64,000 nt of DNA from the NCBI GenBank assembly GCA_964399625.1, contig CAYNSB010000008.1:24152-88151 (forward strand), written 5' to 3'. Position numbers and translations under genes: made by a program. This stretch comes from CAYNSB01 sp964399625 (lineage in GTDB: Bacteria > Planctomycetota > Phycisphaerae > Phycisphaerales > UBA1924). This document shows, one piece after another, positions 1-7,853 of this stretch. Positions within the stretch are counted from its first letter, which is position 1, and each line of letters begins with the position of its first letter. The notes under the pieces were generated by a model. That model did no database searches, was not told the DNA's origin, and was given only the letters and a program-made list of their open reading frames with translations.

Positions 1-27
1 CCCCAGATGAGCCGATAATCCTCCGCG

Positions 28-1119
28 ATGAGCGAGAAGCGCCCCAAGACCATGGCGGATATCCCCGCGGACTGGAAGCCCACGATGCGCCGCGTCGTCA
101 TCGAGGAGGTCCAGGTCAAGCAGCGCGGGCCATGGCTCGTGTGGCTCGTGGGCCTGATCGCCGTGGGAACGCTCATCGGGTTCGTCGTCGTCTGGAAGAC
201 CAGCGGCACCGCGCCCGCCGCGGCCAACGGCGCCAGCCCCGCCGCGCCCCCTGCAAGCGCCACGAGCATCGCCGCCGCGCTCGACAGCGGACGCACGCTG
301 TCGCGCCAGGGCGAGTGGGGCAAGGCCGAGGCCGTGCTCCGCGCCGCGGCGCAACGCGCCCCCGAAGACCAGGAAATCCGGGTCGCGCTCGCCGAGGCAT
401 GCCTGGGCTTGAAGCGATACCCCGAGAGCTATGAGCAGTACGAGAAGGCCCTGGCGATCGGCCCGCGCGACTCGAAGCTGGAGTTCGCCGCAGGGCAGGT
501 CGCGAGCCAGGCCGGGATGAACGACCGCGCGATCGAGCACTACTCCATGGCGCAGGCGAGCGACCCGAAGAACCCGTCGATCCCGCTCATGCTGGGCCTG
601 GCGCAGCGCAAGGCCGGAACCATCGACGCGGCCAAGGCGAGCCTCCTCCGCGCGGCGAACCTCGACCCGAGCAACGCGTACGCGTGGGGATCGATGGCGG
701 ACATCGCCCTCAACGAAAACAACCTGGAACTCGCCTCCCAGCACATCGCCAAGGCGCGTCAGCTCCAGCCCGAGAGCAAGGAGTGGCGCCTCATCGAGGC
801 CCGCGTCCTCGCCCGCAAGGGCGATCCGGAGCGGGCGCTCATGGGCCTGCTGCCCATGGACCCATCCCAGAAGCGCGAGGCGCAGGTCGCCCGGCTCATC
901 GCCCAGTGCTACGGGATGCTCAACCGCCCGCGAGACGCCGCCGCCACGCTCGCCGATGCGGCCGAGTCAGACCCGAAGAACGCGGACCTCGCGTTCGAGG
1001 CGGGCACCGCGATGCTCCACGCGGGCGACAAGCCCAAGGCCCGCGAGTTTGCCCTCCGCGCCAAGGAGCTGGGGCACCAGGGCGCAGACGACCTTCTGAC
1101 CAAGCTCGCGCGCGACTGA
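28..1119 (+). CDS. Membrane-anchored TPR protein
   Basis: The protein has 363 residues. A basic cytoplasmic N-terminus (1-33) is followed by one membrane segment at about 35-56, an Ala/Pro linker to about 80, and then helical tetratricopeptide repeats to the end. Blocks such as ALAEACLGLKRYPESYEQY and AFEAGTAMLHAGDKPKAREF have the TPR spacing of small and aromatic residues. The family normally scaffolds protein complexes; no partner can be named here. No Shine-Dalgarno precedes the ATG, but a GATAAT box at 14-19 lies 8 bases upstream, so the mRNA may be nearly leaderless. An in-frame ATG at 52 is an alternative start. What lies upstream is outside the window. Confidence 0.8.
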   Translation: MSEKRPKTMADIPADWKPTMRRVVIEEVQVKQRGPWLVWLVGLIAVGTLIGFVVVWKTSGTAPAAANGASPAAPPASATSIAAALDSGRTLSRQGEWGKAEAVLRAAAQRAPEDQEIRVALAEACLGLKRYPESYEQYEKALAIGPRDSKLEFAAGQVASQAGMNDRAIEHYSMAQASDPKNPSIPLMLGLAQRKAGTIDAAKASLLRAANLDPSNAYAWGSMADIALNENNLELASQHIAKARQLQPESKEWRLIEARVLARKGDPERALMGLLPMDPSQKREAQVARLIAQCYGMLNRPRDAAATLADAAESDPKNADLAFEAGTAMLHAGDKPKAREFALRAKELGHQGADDLLTKLARD

Positions 1120-1147
1120 GCCGCAATCACCGGCGCCCTCGCGATGC

Positions 1148-2275
1148 TCAGGACAACCAGCGACCGCCATCGACACGGACGATCTCGCCCGTGATGTACG
1201 TCGCGTCCATCGCCAGCCAGCGCACGACCTCGGCCGCGTCCTCGGGCGTCCCCGATCGCCCCAGCGGCACGCGCGAGATGTACTTGGCCTGGAACTCCGC
1301 GCTCGATTCTCCGCCCGATTCCGGGAAGGCGACCACGCCCGGCGCAACGCCATTGACGCGCACCCGCGGCGCAAGCTCGCGCGCGAGAACCTGCACGATC
1401 TCCACCAGCGCGGCCTTGCTCATCGAGTACGCCACAAGATCGCGCCGCGGACGCCCAAGCACGTGCATGTCCGCCATCGCGATGATCGACCCACCCCCGG
1501 GCAGGGGCGATGCTCCAAGCAAAGGCGCCAGCCGACGCGACAGCAGCAGCGGCGCCAACGCGTTGACCCGGAAGTGCCGCAGCGCGTCCTCAGGAGTCAC
1601 CTCGCCCAGCGGCGTCGCCTCGTAGATCGAAGCATTGTGCACCAGAACATCCAGGCGAGACGACGAGCGAAGGATCGCCTGCGCGAACGCCTCCACGCTC
1701 TGCGGGTCGTCAAGATCAAGACGCTCCGAGGCGGCCGACCCTCCCGCGTGCCGAAGCGCGCTCAGCGCGTCCGTCACTTCCCTGGCGCTGCTCTGGTTGT
1801 ACGTGACGATCGTGTGGAACCCGCGCGACGCAAACGCCCGCGCGATCGCCAGCCCCACACGCTTGACGCCCCCGGTGATAAGGACAACGGGGCGATCCCC
1901 CGAGCCGCGCGCCGCGCCCGACACGCTCAAATGCGCCGCGGGCGGCTGCGCCGTGCGGGGCTCGTCGGGCCCGGCATCATCGTCCTGGCCGGAAGCTTCG
2001 CCCGCCGGCCCCTCGCCGGGAGCGTTGGACGGGTTCATATGGACAGTTTCAGGCTCGGCGCGACGCCCGGCCTCCTGCCACGCGGACTCAAGCGACGTCC
2101 GCGCGCGATCGCGCGGGCGCGTGTTCAGCAGGTGCCGGCGCGCCCGCCGAAGGACAACCCAGGCGCCCAGCAGCAGCACCAGCCCGAGCAGCGCCAGCGC
2201 GACCCACAGCGCGAGCACGCCGCGCAGGGCGCTCGCGCCCGACGTGCCCGCCTCCGCCAGCAGGTGCGTCACCAT
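1148..2275 (-). CDS. SDR-family reductase with N-terminal membrane anchor, pteridine-reductase-like
   Basis: This is a short-chain dehydrogenase/reductase with an unusual N-terminal extension. Residues about 20-45 form a hydrophobic segment followed by an arginine-rich stretch and an acidic linker. The Rossmann domain begins near residue 130 with LITGGVKRVG, the TGxxxRxG form seen in pteridine reductases (FolM/PTR1). The catalytic YSMSK motif is clear. An Asp in IIAMAD sits near the place of the usual Ser, as in FolM and PTR1. The C-terminus, GEIVRVDGGRWLS, is typical. The start at 2275 is chosen because a TATAGT box (2282-2287) lies just upstream, giving a near-leaderless message. An in-frame ATG at 2038 would give a soluble SDR without the anchor. 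The substrate is unknown. Confidence 0.8.
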   Translation of the reverse strand: MVTHLLAEAGTSGASALRGVLALWVALALLGLVLLLGAWVVLRRARRHLLNTRPRDRARTSLESAWQEAGRRAEPETVHMNPSNAPGEGPAGEASGQDDDAGPDEPRTAQPPAAHLSVSGAARGSGDRPVVLITGGVKRVGLAIARAFASRGFHTIVTYNQSSAREVTDALSALRHAGGSAASERLDLDDPQSVEAFAQAILRSSSRLDVLVHNASIYEATPLGEVTPEDALRHFRVNALAPLLLSRRLAPLLGASPLPGGGSIIAMADMHVLGRPRRDLVAYSMSKAALVEIVQVLARELAPRVRVNGVAPGVVAFPESGGESSAEFQAKYISRVPLGRSGTPEDAAEVVRWLAMDATYITGEIVRVDGGRWLS

Positions 2276-2281
2276 GCGGGC

Positions 2282-2287
2282 ACTATA
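2282..2287 (-). promoter_or_regulatory. Candidate -10 box for the SDR gene
   Basis: TATAGT on the minus strand ends 7 bases before the ATG at 2275. Transcription from it would start at or next to the start codon. No convincing -35 is visible. The same hexamer recurs before other genes in the window (21547-21552 and 48452-48457). Confidence 0.35.
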
Positions 2288-2354
2288 CCCGCTCGCCCCG
2301 CGTCTACACTTGCCCCCGCGCGTGCGCCCGCACGCGCGAGCGATGGAGCCCCGC

Positions 2355-3468
2355 ATGCACTTCGACGCGCACCAGCCCGTCATCGACACCCTCGAGGCGC
2401 GGATCGTGACAATCCGCGACTCTCTTTAACTTCGAGGCCAAGCAGCTCCGCCTCAAGGAACTCGAGGCGCAGATGGGGCAGCCCGATTTCTGGAACTCCC
2501 AGAGCGCGGCCAAGAAAGTGGTGGGGGAGATCAAATCCCTCAAGGCCCAGGTCGAGCCCCTGAGAAAGGTCATGGGCTCCTTCGAGGACGCCAAGGTCGC
2601 CTACGCCATGTCCAAGGAAGCGGGCGACAAGGACCTGCTCGCCGAGGCCGACGAGCAGCTCTTCCGCCTCAACGCGGACATGGAAAAGGTTGAGCTCCAA
2701 TCGCTGCTCTCGGGCAAGCACGACCACCGCAACTGCTTCCTCACCATCCAGGCCGGGGTCGGCGGCACCGAAGCCAACGACTGGGCGGACATGCTCCTGC
2801 GCATGTACATCTTCTACTGCGAGAAGATGGGCTTCGCGCTCGAGGAGGTCGACAAGGGATACGGCGCCGAGGTCGGCATCGACAACGTCACCCTCCACGT
2901 GAAGGGGCCATACGCCTTCGGCTACCTCGCCTGCGAGCGCGGCACGCACCGACTCGCGCGCGTCTCCCCCTTCAACGCCCAGGCCAAACGCCAGACCAGC
3001 TTCGCGACCGTGGATGTGACGCCCGAGTTCGAGGAGAACACGATCGAGATCCCCGAGAAGGACCTCAAGATCGAGGCCTTCGTGCGGGCGCGGGGCCCGG
3101 GCGGGCAGAACGTGAATAAGGTCGCGACCGCCATTCGCCTCCTCCACATCCCCACCGGCATCCAGGTCGTTGCGAGCACCTACCGCGATCAACCCCAGAA
3201 CCGCGCCCAGGCCCTCGCCGTGCTGCAGGCCAAGCTCGAGCAGATCGAGGAAGAGCGCCGCGAGAAGGAAATCGCCGCGGCCTCCGGCGGCGCGATCGAT
3301 CGTGGCTGGGGCACGCAGATCCGCAGTTATGTCTTCTACGACAACCGCGTGAAGGACCACCGCACCAACCACGAGCGCAGCGACTACGAGGCCGTCCTCC
3401 GCGGCGATATCCAGGACTTCATCGACGCCGAGTTGCAGCGCAAGCGCGCGGACCGGGAAAAGAAGTAA
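2355..3468 (+). CDS. prfB: Peptide chain release factor 2, made by programmed +1 frameshift
   Basis: RF2 ends translation at UAA and UGA. The product is read in two frames. From ATG 2355, 24 codons run to an in-frame TAA at 2427-2429; a +1 shift at CTT (2424-2426) continues as NFEAKQLRLKEL to the stop at 3468, about 370 residues, close to the 365 of E. coli RF2. The SPF tripeptide (RVSPFNAQ) for stop recognition and the GGQ motif (RGPGGQNVNK) for peptide release are present. ATG 2355 is chosen because GGAG lies 6 bases upstream and 24 codons match the roughly 25 of E. coli; ATG 2343 is possible. The family normally shifts at CUU UGA C; here the stop is UAA and no AGGGGG-like stimulator is visible. 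RF2 reads UAA too, so autoregulation would still work. Confidence 0.93.
2421..2430 (+). promoter_or_regulatory. prfB +1 frameshift site TCT CTT TAA C
   Basis: The zero-frame codons are TCT CTT TAA. Slipping the CTT-decoding tRNA by +1 reads AAC next, and the downstream frame then aligns with the RF2 N-terminal domain. This is the autoregulatory switch of bacterial prfB. The UAA in place of the common UGA, and the lack of a purine-rich Shine-Dalgarno-like sequence just upstream, are the notable points. Confidence 0.88.
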
Positions 3469-3500
3469 GGTGCCTTTTTCGCCGGCCGTCCCGAAATGAA

Positions 3501-4022
3501 TTACGCCGACGATGCCGGGGAACCTGCGGTTCCCCCGGCACCCCCTCCCTCTCCGCACTCAGGGCAGCGAGCACCAGACGCGAGTCCAGCGCGGTCGTAG
3601 CCGCAAGAAAGGCATTGGCCGTTAGTCGCTCTCTGCGCAATCGTATCTCGTCTCCAAGTCCAGATTGCGAGGAGACCGATCGGGACCAAGAGAATCCAAA
3701 GCGGGAGCGATACAAAGCAGAAGTTGGTTCCCCCTGCCGTGTGCTTTGGCAGCCAATACCACTTTGCGCTGTGCAAGGAAAACGGAGCGAGAAGCGCTGG
3801 TTTGCCGGCGAGTGTTCCGGCTGGCAGGGCCGCTCGGAAGTAATACAGGCATCCACCGGACAAGCCTGCCGTCGTCAGCCTTTCCTCCGTGCCCGCAACA
3901 CGCCAGTATCCGATGGGCGTGATCTGCACCCAACCGCTCACGATCCAGATCGCGAACAGAAACATCGCGAGGATCGCGAAGACCCACTTCGCTCGCGTCG
4001 ATCTTTGCTGATTTTTTGACAT
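3501..4022 (-). CDS. Two-TM protein with CxxCGY...CPECG zinc ribbon
   Basis: The protein has 173 residues, with membrane segments at about 13-32 and 101-123 and a C-terminal zinc ribbon, CLSCGYD (137-143) and CPECG (153-157). This architecture recurs in planctomycete proteins of unknown function. The last 16 residues (GGGAGG...SSA) are encoded by a palindromic repeat (3512-3550) whose second copy lies near 25970, so the original C-terminus may have been replaced. Base composition is less GC-rich than the neighbours. It converges with prfB. The function is unknown. Confidence 0.7.
   Translation of the reverse strand: MSKNQQRSTRAKWVFAILAMFLFAIWIVSGWVQITPIGYWRVAGTEERLTTAGLSGGCLYYFRAALPAGTLAGKPALLAPFSLHSAKWYWLPKHTAGGTNFCFVSLPLWILLVPIGLLAIWTWRRDTIAQRATNGQCLSCGYDRAGLASGARCPECGEGGGAGGTAGSPASSA
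3512..3550. repeat. Dispersed palindromic repeat, copy A
   Basis: An inverted repeat with arms GGGGAACC and GGTTCCCC around a TGC loop, extended outward by TGCC/GGCA and then a CCCCCTCCCT tail. The reverse complement of copy B (25952-25990) matches it over about 39 bases with only one or two single-base indels. It lies inside the 3' end of the minus-strand zinc-ribbon gene and in the gap facing prfB. There is no T-tract, so a simple intrinsic terminator is not supported. Confidence 0.85.
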
Positions 4023-4072
4023 GCGTCCCTCAGCATATAGGACTTCTCATCCCCCTGGGTCTCTGCGATGTG

Positions 4073-6064
4073 TCACCCCGCCCGCTGGCTCCACTCGAAC
4101 TCCAGCGGCTCGAGCTCCTCAAGCAACTTCTGCCGCTCGGCCCCCAGCTTCTGAGCCTTGCCCGAGTTTCCGTACACGTCCGGATCCATGAACAGCCCGT
4201 CGATCTCCTTCACGCGCGCCTGGATCTTCTCGATGCGTGACTCGAGCTGCTCCGTCTTGAGCCGCGACAGCGCGTTCACGCTCGGGCCCTTCGCGGCGCT
4301 CGCCTGCCTCTTCTCCTCCTCGGCCTTGCGCTTGTCCCGCTCCCGCTGTTCCTCGCGACGCTTGCGCTCGCCCTCCTCGGCCGCACGCTCCCGCCGGCGG
4401 GCCACCTCGCGCTCGTGCCAATCCGTGTAGTTGCCGTGCACGACCTCGGCGTTGCCGTTCCCATCGAGCGCCAGCACGTGCTCGCACGTCGCATCGAGGA
4501 ACGCGCGATCGTGCGAGATCAGGATCAGCGTGCCCTCGAACCCGCCCTCTGTCGAGAGCGCCGCCTCCAGCCGCTCGGCGCTGGGAATGTCCAGGTGGTT
4601 CGTCGGCTCGTCGAGCACGAGCACGTTCTTCGCGGACGCGAGCAGACCCGCCAGCACCGCCCGCGATCGCTCCCCGCCCGACAGCGAGCCAAGCTCGCGC
4701 TCCTGCTCATCGCCCGAAAACAGGAACGCGCCCGCGAGGTTCCGCGCCTGCTGCTCGCTGAACTGCACGCCCGGCACCTCCTTCGCGATGATGCCCTGCA
4801 GGTAGCGGATGATCGTCTGGTCCTGGCGCAGCCCGTCGTGCGTTTGCCGGTAGTACCCGATCTTGACGTTCGACCCGAGCCGCACCGTCCCCGCGTCAGG
4901 CGCGAGCTCGCCCAGAAGCGCCTTCACGAGCGTGCTCTTGCCCGCGCCGTTGGGCCCGATGATGCCCCAACGCTCGCCCCGCGAGATCTGAATGTCCAGG
5001 TCCTTGAACAGCACCTTGCGCGTCCCGTCCTGGTTCGGGTACGACTTGGAGACCTGCCGCGCCGAGACGACCATGTCCCCCGTGCGCTCAGCCTTGGGCA
5101 GCTGCAGGTTCATCACCGCAAGCTCGGCGGGCCGCTCAAGGGTGGACTCGCTCCGGGCCCGCTCCAGCCGCGTCGCCCGCCCCCGCGCCTGCTTGGCACG
5201 CTGACCCGCCTTGTACCGCAGGATGAACTCCTGCTCATGGCGGAACTTCGTCTGCTGGTTCTCGTACGCGCGGGCCATCGCCTCGCGCCGCTCGGCCCGC
5301 AACTCGCGGAACGTCTCGTAGTTCCCCGGATAATCGATCAGGCGCGACTGCTCGACCTCGACGATCCGCGTCACCACGTTGTCGAGCAGGTAGCGATCGT
5401 GGCTGATCATCACCACCGCGCCGCGGAACTCGTCCTTCAGAAAGCTCTCGAGCCACAGGCGACCGTCGATGTCCAGGTGGTTCGTGGGCTCGTCCAGCAG
5501 CAGCACGTCGGGGCTCTCGAGCAGCAGGCGCGCCAGCGCCACCCGCCCGCGCTGCCCGCCCGAAAGGTCCTTGGTCTTGATCGAGAACTGCGCGTCCGCG
5601 AAACCCAGCCCGTGCAGCACCGCGTCGATCTTGTGGTCGATGGCGTACCCGCCCGCCTCCTCCGCCTTCTGCTCCAGAACCTCCTGGCGCTTGAGCAGCT
5701 TCTCGACCTCGTCGTGATCGCCTCGCGCCGTCGCCTCGGCCATCGCGTCGAACACCTTGTGCAGCTCCCCGTGCAGCCGGTGCAACTCGTCGAACGCGCC
5801 CTCGGCCGCGTCCCGCAGCGTCTCCTCCGGGTCGAGCTCGGGGTCCTGCGTCAGGTACCCCGCTCGGCAACCCCGCGTGAGCGTCACGGAGCCCGAGTCC
5901 GCGCCGAGCTTTCCACCCATGATCTTCAGCAGCGTGCTCTTGCCCGCCCCGTTCCGACCCACGATCCCGATGCGCTCGCCGGGCTCAAGAGACATCGAGA
6001 CGTTCTCGAGGATGATCGAGTCGCCATACGTCAGCGTGATATTGGTCGCGGCGAGCAGGGGCAT
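4073..6064 (-). CDS. ABC-F family ATPase (Uup/YheS-like)
   Basis: This soluble ATPase of 663 residues has two ABC cassettes and no membrane domain. The first has Walker A GRNGAGKS (36-43), the signature LSGGQRGRVALARLLL and LLLDEPTNHLD. The second has GPNGAGKS, LSGGERSRAVLAGLL and LVLDEPTNHLD. An Arg/Gln-rich linker joins them, and the C-terminus is a Lys/Glu/Arg-rich coiled coil ending in the ELEPLEFEW region. ABC-F proteins act on ribosomes, in translation rescue or antibiotic protection; the C-terminal coil suggests the Uup-like branch, but the exact subtype cannot be fixed by eye. The gene is followed closely by nothing on its strand and preceded 11 bases upstream by the end of the FAD protein gene. 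Confidence 0.93.
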   Translation of the reverse strand: MPLLAATNITLTYGDSIILENVSMSLEPGERIGIVGRNGAGKSTLLKIMGGKLGADSGSVTLTRGCRAGYLTQDPELDPEETLRDAAEGAFDELHRLHGELHKVFDAMAEATARGDHDEVEKLLKRQEVLEQKAEEAGGYAIDHKIDAVLHGLGFADAQFSIKTKDLSGGQRGRVALARLLLESPDVLLLDEPTNHLDIDGRLWLESFLKDEFRGAVVMISHDRYLLDNVVTRIVEVEQSRLIDYPGNYETFRELRAERREAMARAYENQQTKFRHEQEFILRYKAGQRAKQARGRATRLERARSESTLERPAELAVMNLQLPKAERTGDMVVSARQVSKSYPNQDGTRKVLFKDLDIQISRGERWGIIGPNGAGKSTLVKALLGELAPDAGTVRLGSNVKIGYYRQTHDGLRQDQTIIRYLQGIIAKEVPGVQFSEQQARNLAGAFLFSGDEQERELGSLSGGERSRAVLAGLLASAKNVLVLDEPTNHLDIPSAERLEAALSTEGGFEGTLILISHDRAFLDATCEHVLALDGNGNAEVVHGNYTDWHEREVARRRERAAEEGERKRREEQRERDKRKAEEEKRQASAAKGPSVNALSRLKTEQLESRIEKIQARVKEIDGLFMDPDVYGNSGKAQKLGAERQKLLEELEPLEFEWSQRAG

Positions 6065-6075
6065 GAGCCCGGATT

Positions 6076-7506
6076 CTAAGCGTGGTGCCGACCCGTGCCC
6101 GAGTGCCCCGCCTCGCTTCGAGCTTCCGGGCGGAGCTCGATCTGGGCCGCGGGCAGCGCCAGCCGATCCGCCAGGCGCCGGGCGTGCACGCGGAGCTCGG
6201 GCACCGCCGTCGTCTCCCAGCGCAGCGGACGGGCCATCGGGCCCAGCAGGAACAGGTTGGGCCAGGCGCGCCCGTCTCCAGCCACAAGCCGCCCATCGTC
6301 GGTGCTCTCTAGCCCCAGCCCCAGCGGGTCCGCACGCACGGTCCCCCGGGAGAGCGCATCGCGAAGCAGAGGATCGTCAATCCGGCGCGGATCGGTCTCC
6401 GGGCCCGTGCAATTCACCACGTGGGCGATGTCAAGTTCGAGCGTTCCGCTCTCTCCGCGTGGGCGCAGCGTCGCGCGAACGCCCCGCGGCGTGGCGTGCA
6501 ACGCGACAAGACGCGCCGCGTGAATGGCCAGCCCACCGCTCGCAATCAGCGCCTCAACGCCGGCCCACGTCTGCGGGGCGGCCCGGTGCCGATGGATGTC
6601 CCAGTACGGACGCAGATGCCTCAGGAACTGCGCCTGCCCGCGCGCACCCAGGCGCCGCCAGAGCGCCGGCGTGTCCGCGCGCAGCGACGTCACGACCTCG
6701 CGCCAGTCCACACCCTTGCCCGCAGCCTCCTGCACCGCGCGCCGCAAACGGCGCAGCATCCCGTGCGGCGTGTTGGGCCACAGGTCAAGGTCCCCCGGCC
6801 GATCGCGGTGATACGCGCGGGGCGCAGCCCGATGCGGCAGCGACACGAGCCCCCGCCGCGAGATCGCATGGATCGGCGCGTGGTGCCCCCGGTGCCGGAG
6901 CTCCATCACCACGTCCATCATCGTGAGCCCGGTGCCGATCAGGAGCACCGGCGCCCCAGTGTCGATCCGATCGAGCCCCAGCCCGGACCACGGGTCGCGC
7001 GTGTACCGCTCGCTCGCGTAGAACCCCGGATCAGGCAGGGGCGGGTCGGCCGGAAGCGCATTGCCGATCGCCAGCACCATGCGATCGGCTCGGATCGTGC
7101 CCGTCGTCGTGCCCAACTCAACGATCGATCCATCCGTGCGCACCGAGCGCGCGTCGGCCGCGATCCGCTCGATCCGCCCGGGATGCTCGCGCTGCACATC
7201 GTCCAACAGCGAAGCGAGATACCGCCCGTACAACGCCCGCGGCACGAACGACCCGCCTTGAACACTCGCGTCGAAGCCGCGCGCCCATCGAAGGAAATGG
7301 TCCGGGTCGTCGTCCAGCGCGCTCATGCGCCCCGCGGGAACGTTCAGCAGCGCCTGCGAGTGACGGATGCCGTACGCGACCCCGGGGCCGAATCGTGCGG
7401 AGCGTTCGATGAGCGTGACGCGTGCGCCCCCGCCGGGCTGGCGGAGGAGGTTCACCGCGAGCAGCGTTCCCGAGAATCCCGCGCCCACAATCGCGATCGA
7501 CGTCAT
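6076..7506 (-). CDS. FAD/NAD(P)-binding protein (NAD_binding_9 type)
   Basis: This flavoprotein-like oxidoreductase has 476 residues. It begins MTSIAIVGAGFSGTLLAVNLL, a textbook dinucleotide-binding GxGxxG Rossmann start, followed by the acidic end of strand 2 (TLIERS) and FGPGVAYG. A second nucleotide-binding motif, VLLIGTGLTMMDV, lies mid-protein, and VVNCTGPETDPR near the C-terminus is typical of the PF13454-like family. The start at 7506 is favoured by AAGG and GGAA motifs just upstream; a longer frame reaches 7590 but adds only low-complexity sequence. It stands upstream of, and codirectional with, the ABC-F gene. The substrate is unknown. Confidence 0.82.
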   Translation of the reverse strand: MTSIAIVGAGFSGTLLAVNLLRQPGGGARVTLIERSARFGPGVAYGIRHSQALLNVPAGRMSALDDDPDHFLRWARGFDASVQGGSFVPRALYGRYLASLLDDVQREHPGRIERIAADARSVRTDGSIVELGTTTGTIRADRMVLAIGNALPADPPLPDPGFYASERYTRDPWSGLGLDRIDTGAPVLLIGTGLTMMDVVMELRHRGHHAPIHAISRRGLVSLPHRAAPRAYHRDRPGDLDLWPNTPHGMLRRLRRAVQEAAGKGVDWREVVTSLRADTPALWRRLGARGQAQFLRHLRPYWDIHRHRAAPQTWAGVEALIASGGLAIHAARLVALHATPRGVRATLRPRGESGTLELDIAHVVNCTGPETDPRRIDDPLLRDALSRGTVRADPLGLGLESTDDGRLVAGDGRAWPNLFLLGPMARPLRWETTAVPELRVHARRLADRLALPAAQIELRPEARSEAGHSGTGRHHA

Positions 7507-7853
7507 GCCTTCGAGTTCCTTCCCATCCCACGAGTTGACCCGCGCGCTCCCACGTAGAGGTGGGGCCAGGCCGCGAGCAATCGGGGGCATTATCGCCGCG
7601 ATGCGCGGCTCCCGCGCGAATCTTGGCGGCCTTTCCTCGGGCTGCGCCTATCATAATGCTCAAGCCGGCCGTCCCACGCAGTCCGTTGCATGAACCGTGT
7701 GTTCATTGCAGATCGTCCTGGGAATCGTTCGGCGGCGCCCGTTCCGCGAAGTGCGGCCCGGGCGCTCCACGACCGTACGGCCGCCCCTGTCCCAACGTCG
7801 AGGCACGGAACGCCCGAACCCACGCGATCGCGGGCCGCGCCGACGCTGTTGGG
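7507..7853. other. Intergenic gap between divergent FAD and helicase genes
   Basis: These 347 bases separate two divergent genes and should hold both promoters. The only AT-rich spot is around 7649-7656 (TATCATAA), which offers a weak -10 on either strand. A small inverted repeat, TGAAC/GTTCA, lies near 7690-7705. No convincing RNA or conserved ORF was seen; the open frames here are low-complexity. Confidence 0.4.

Noticed and set aside
3512..3550. Palindromic repeats as integron attC sites
   Set aside because: Position at gene 3' ends fits, but the arms read GTTCCCC and GGGGAAC, not the GTTRRRY/RYYYAAC core sites, and the elements are too short.
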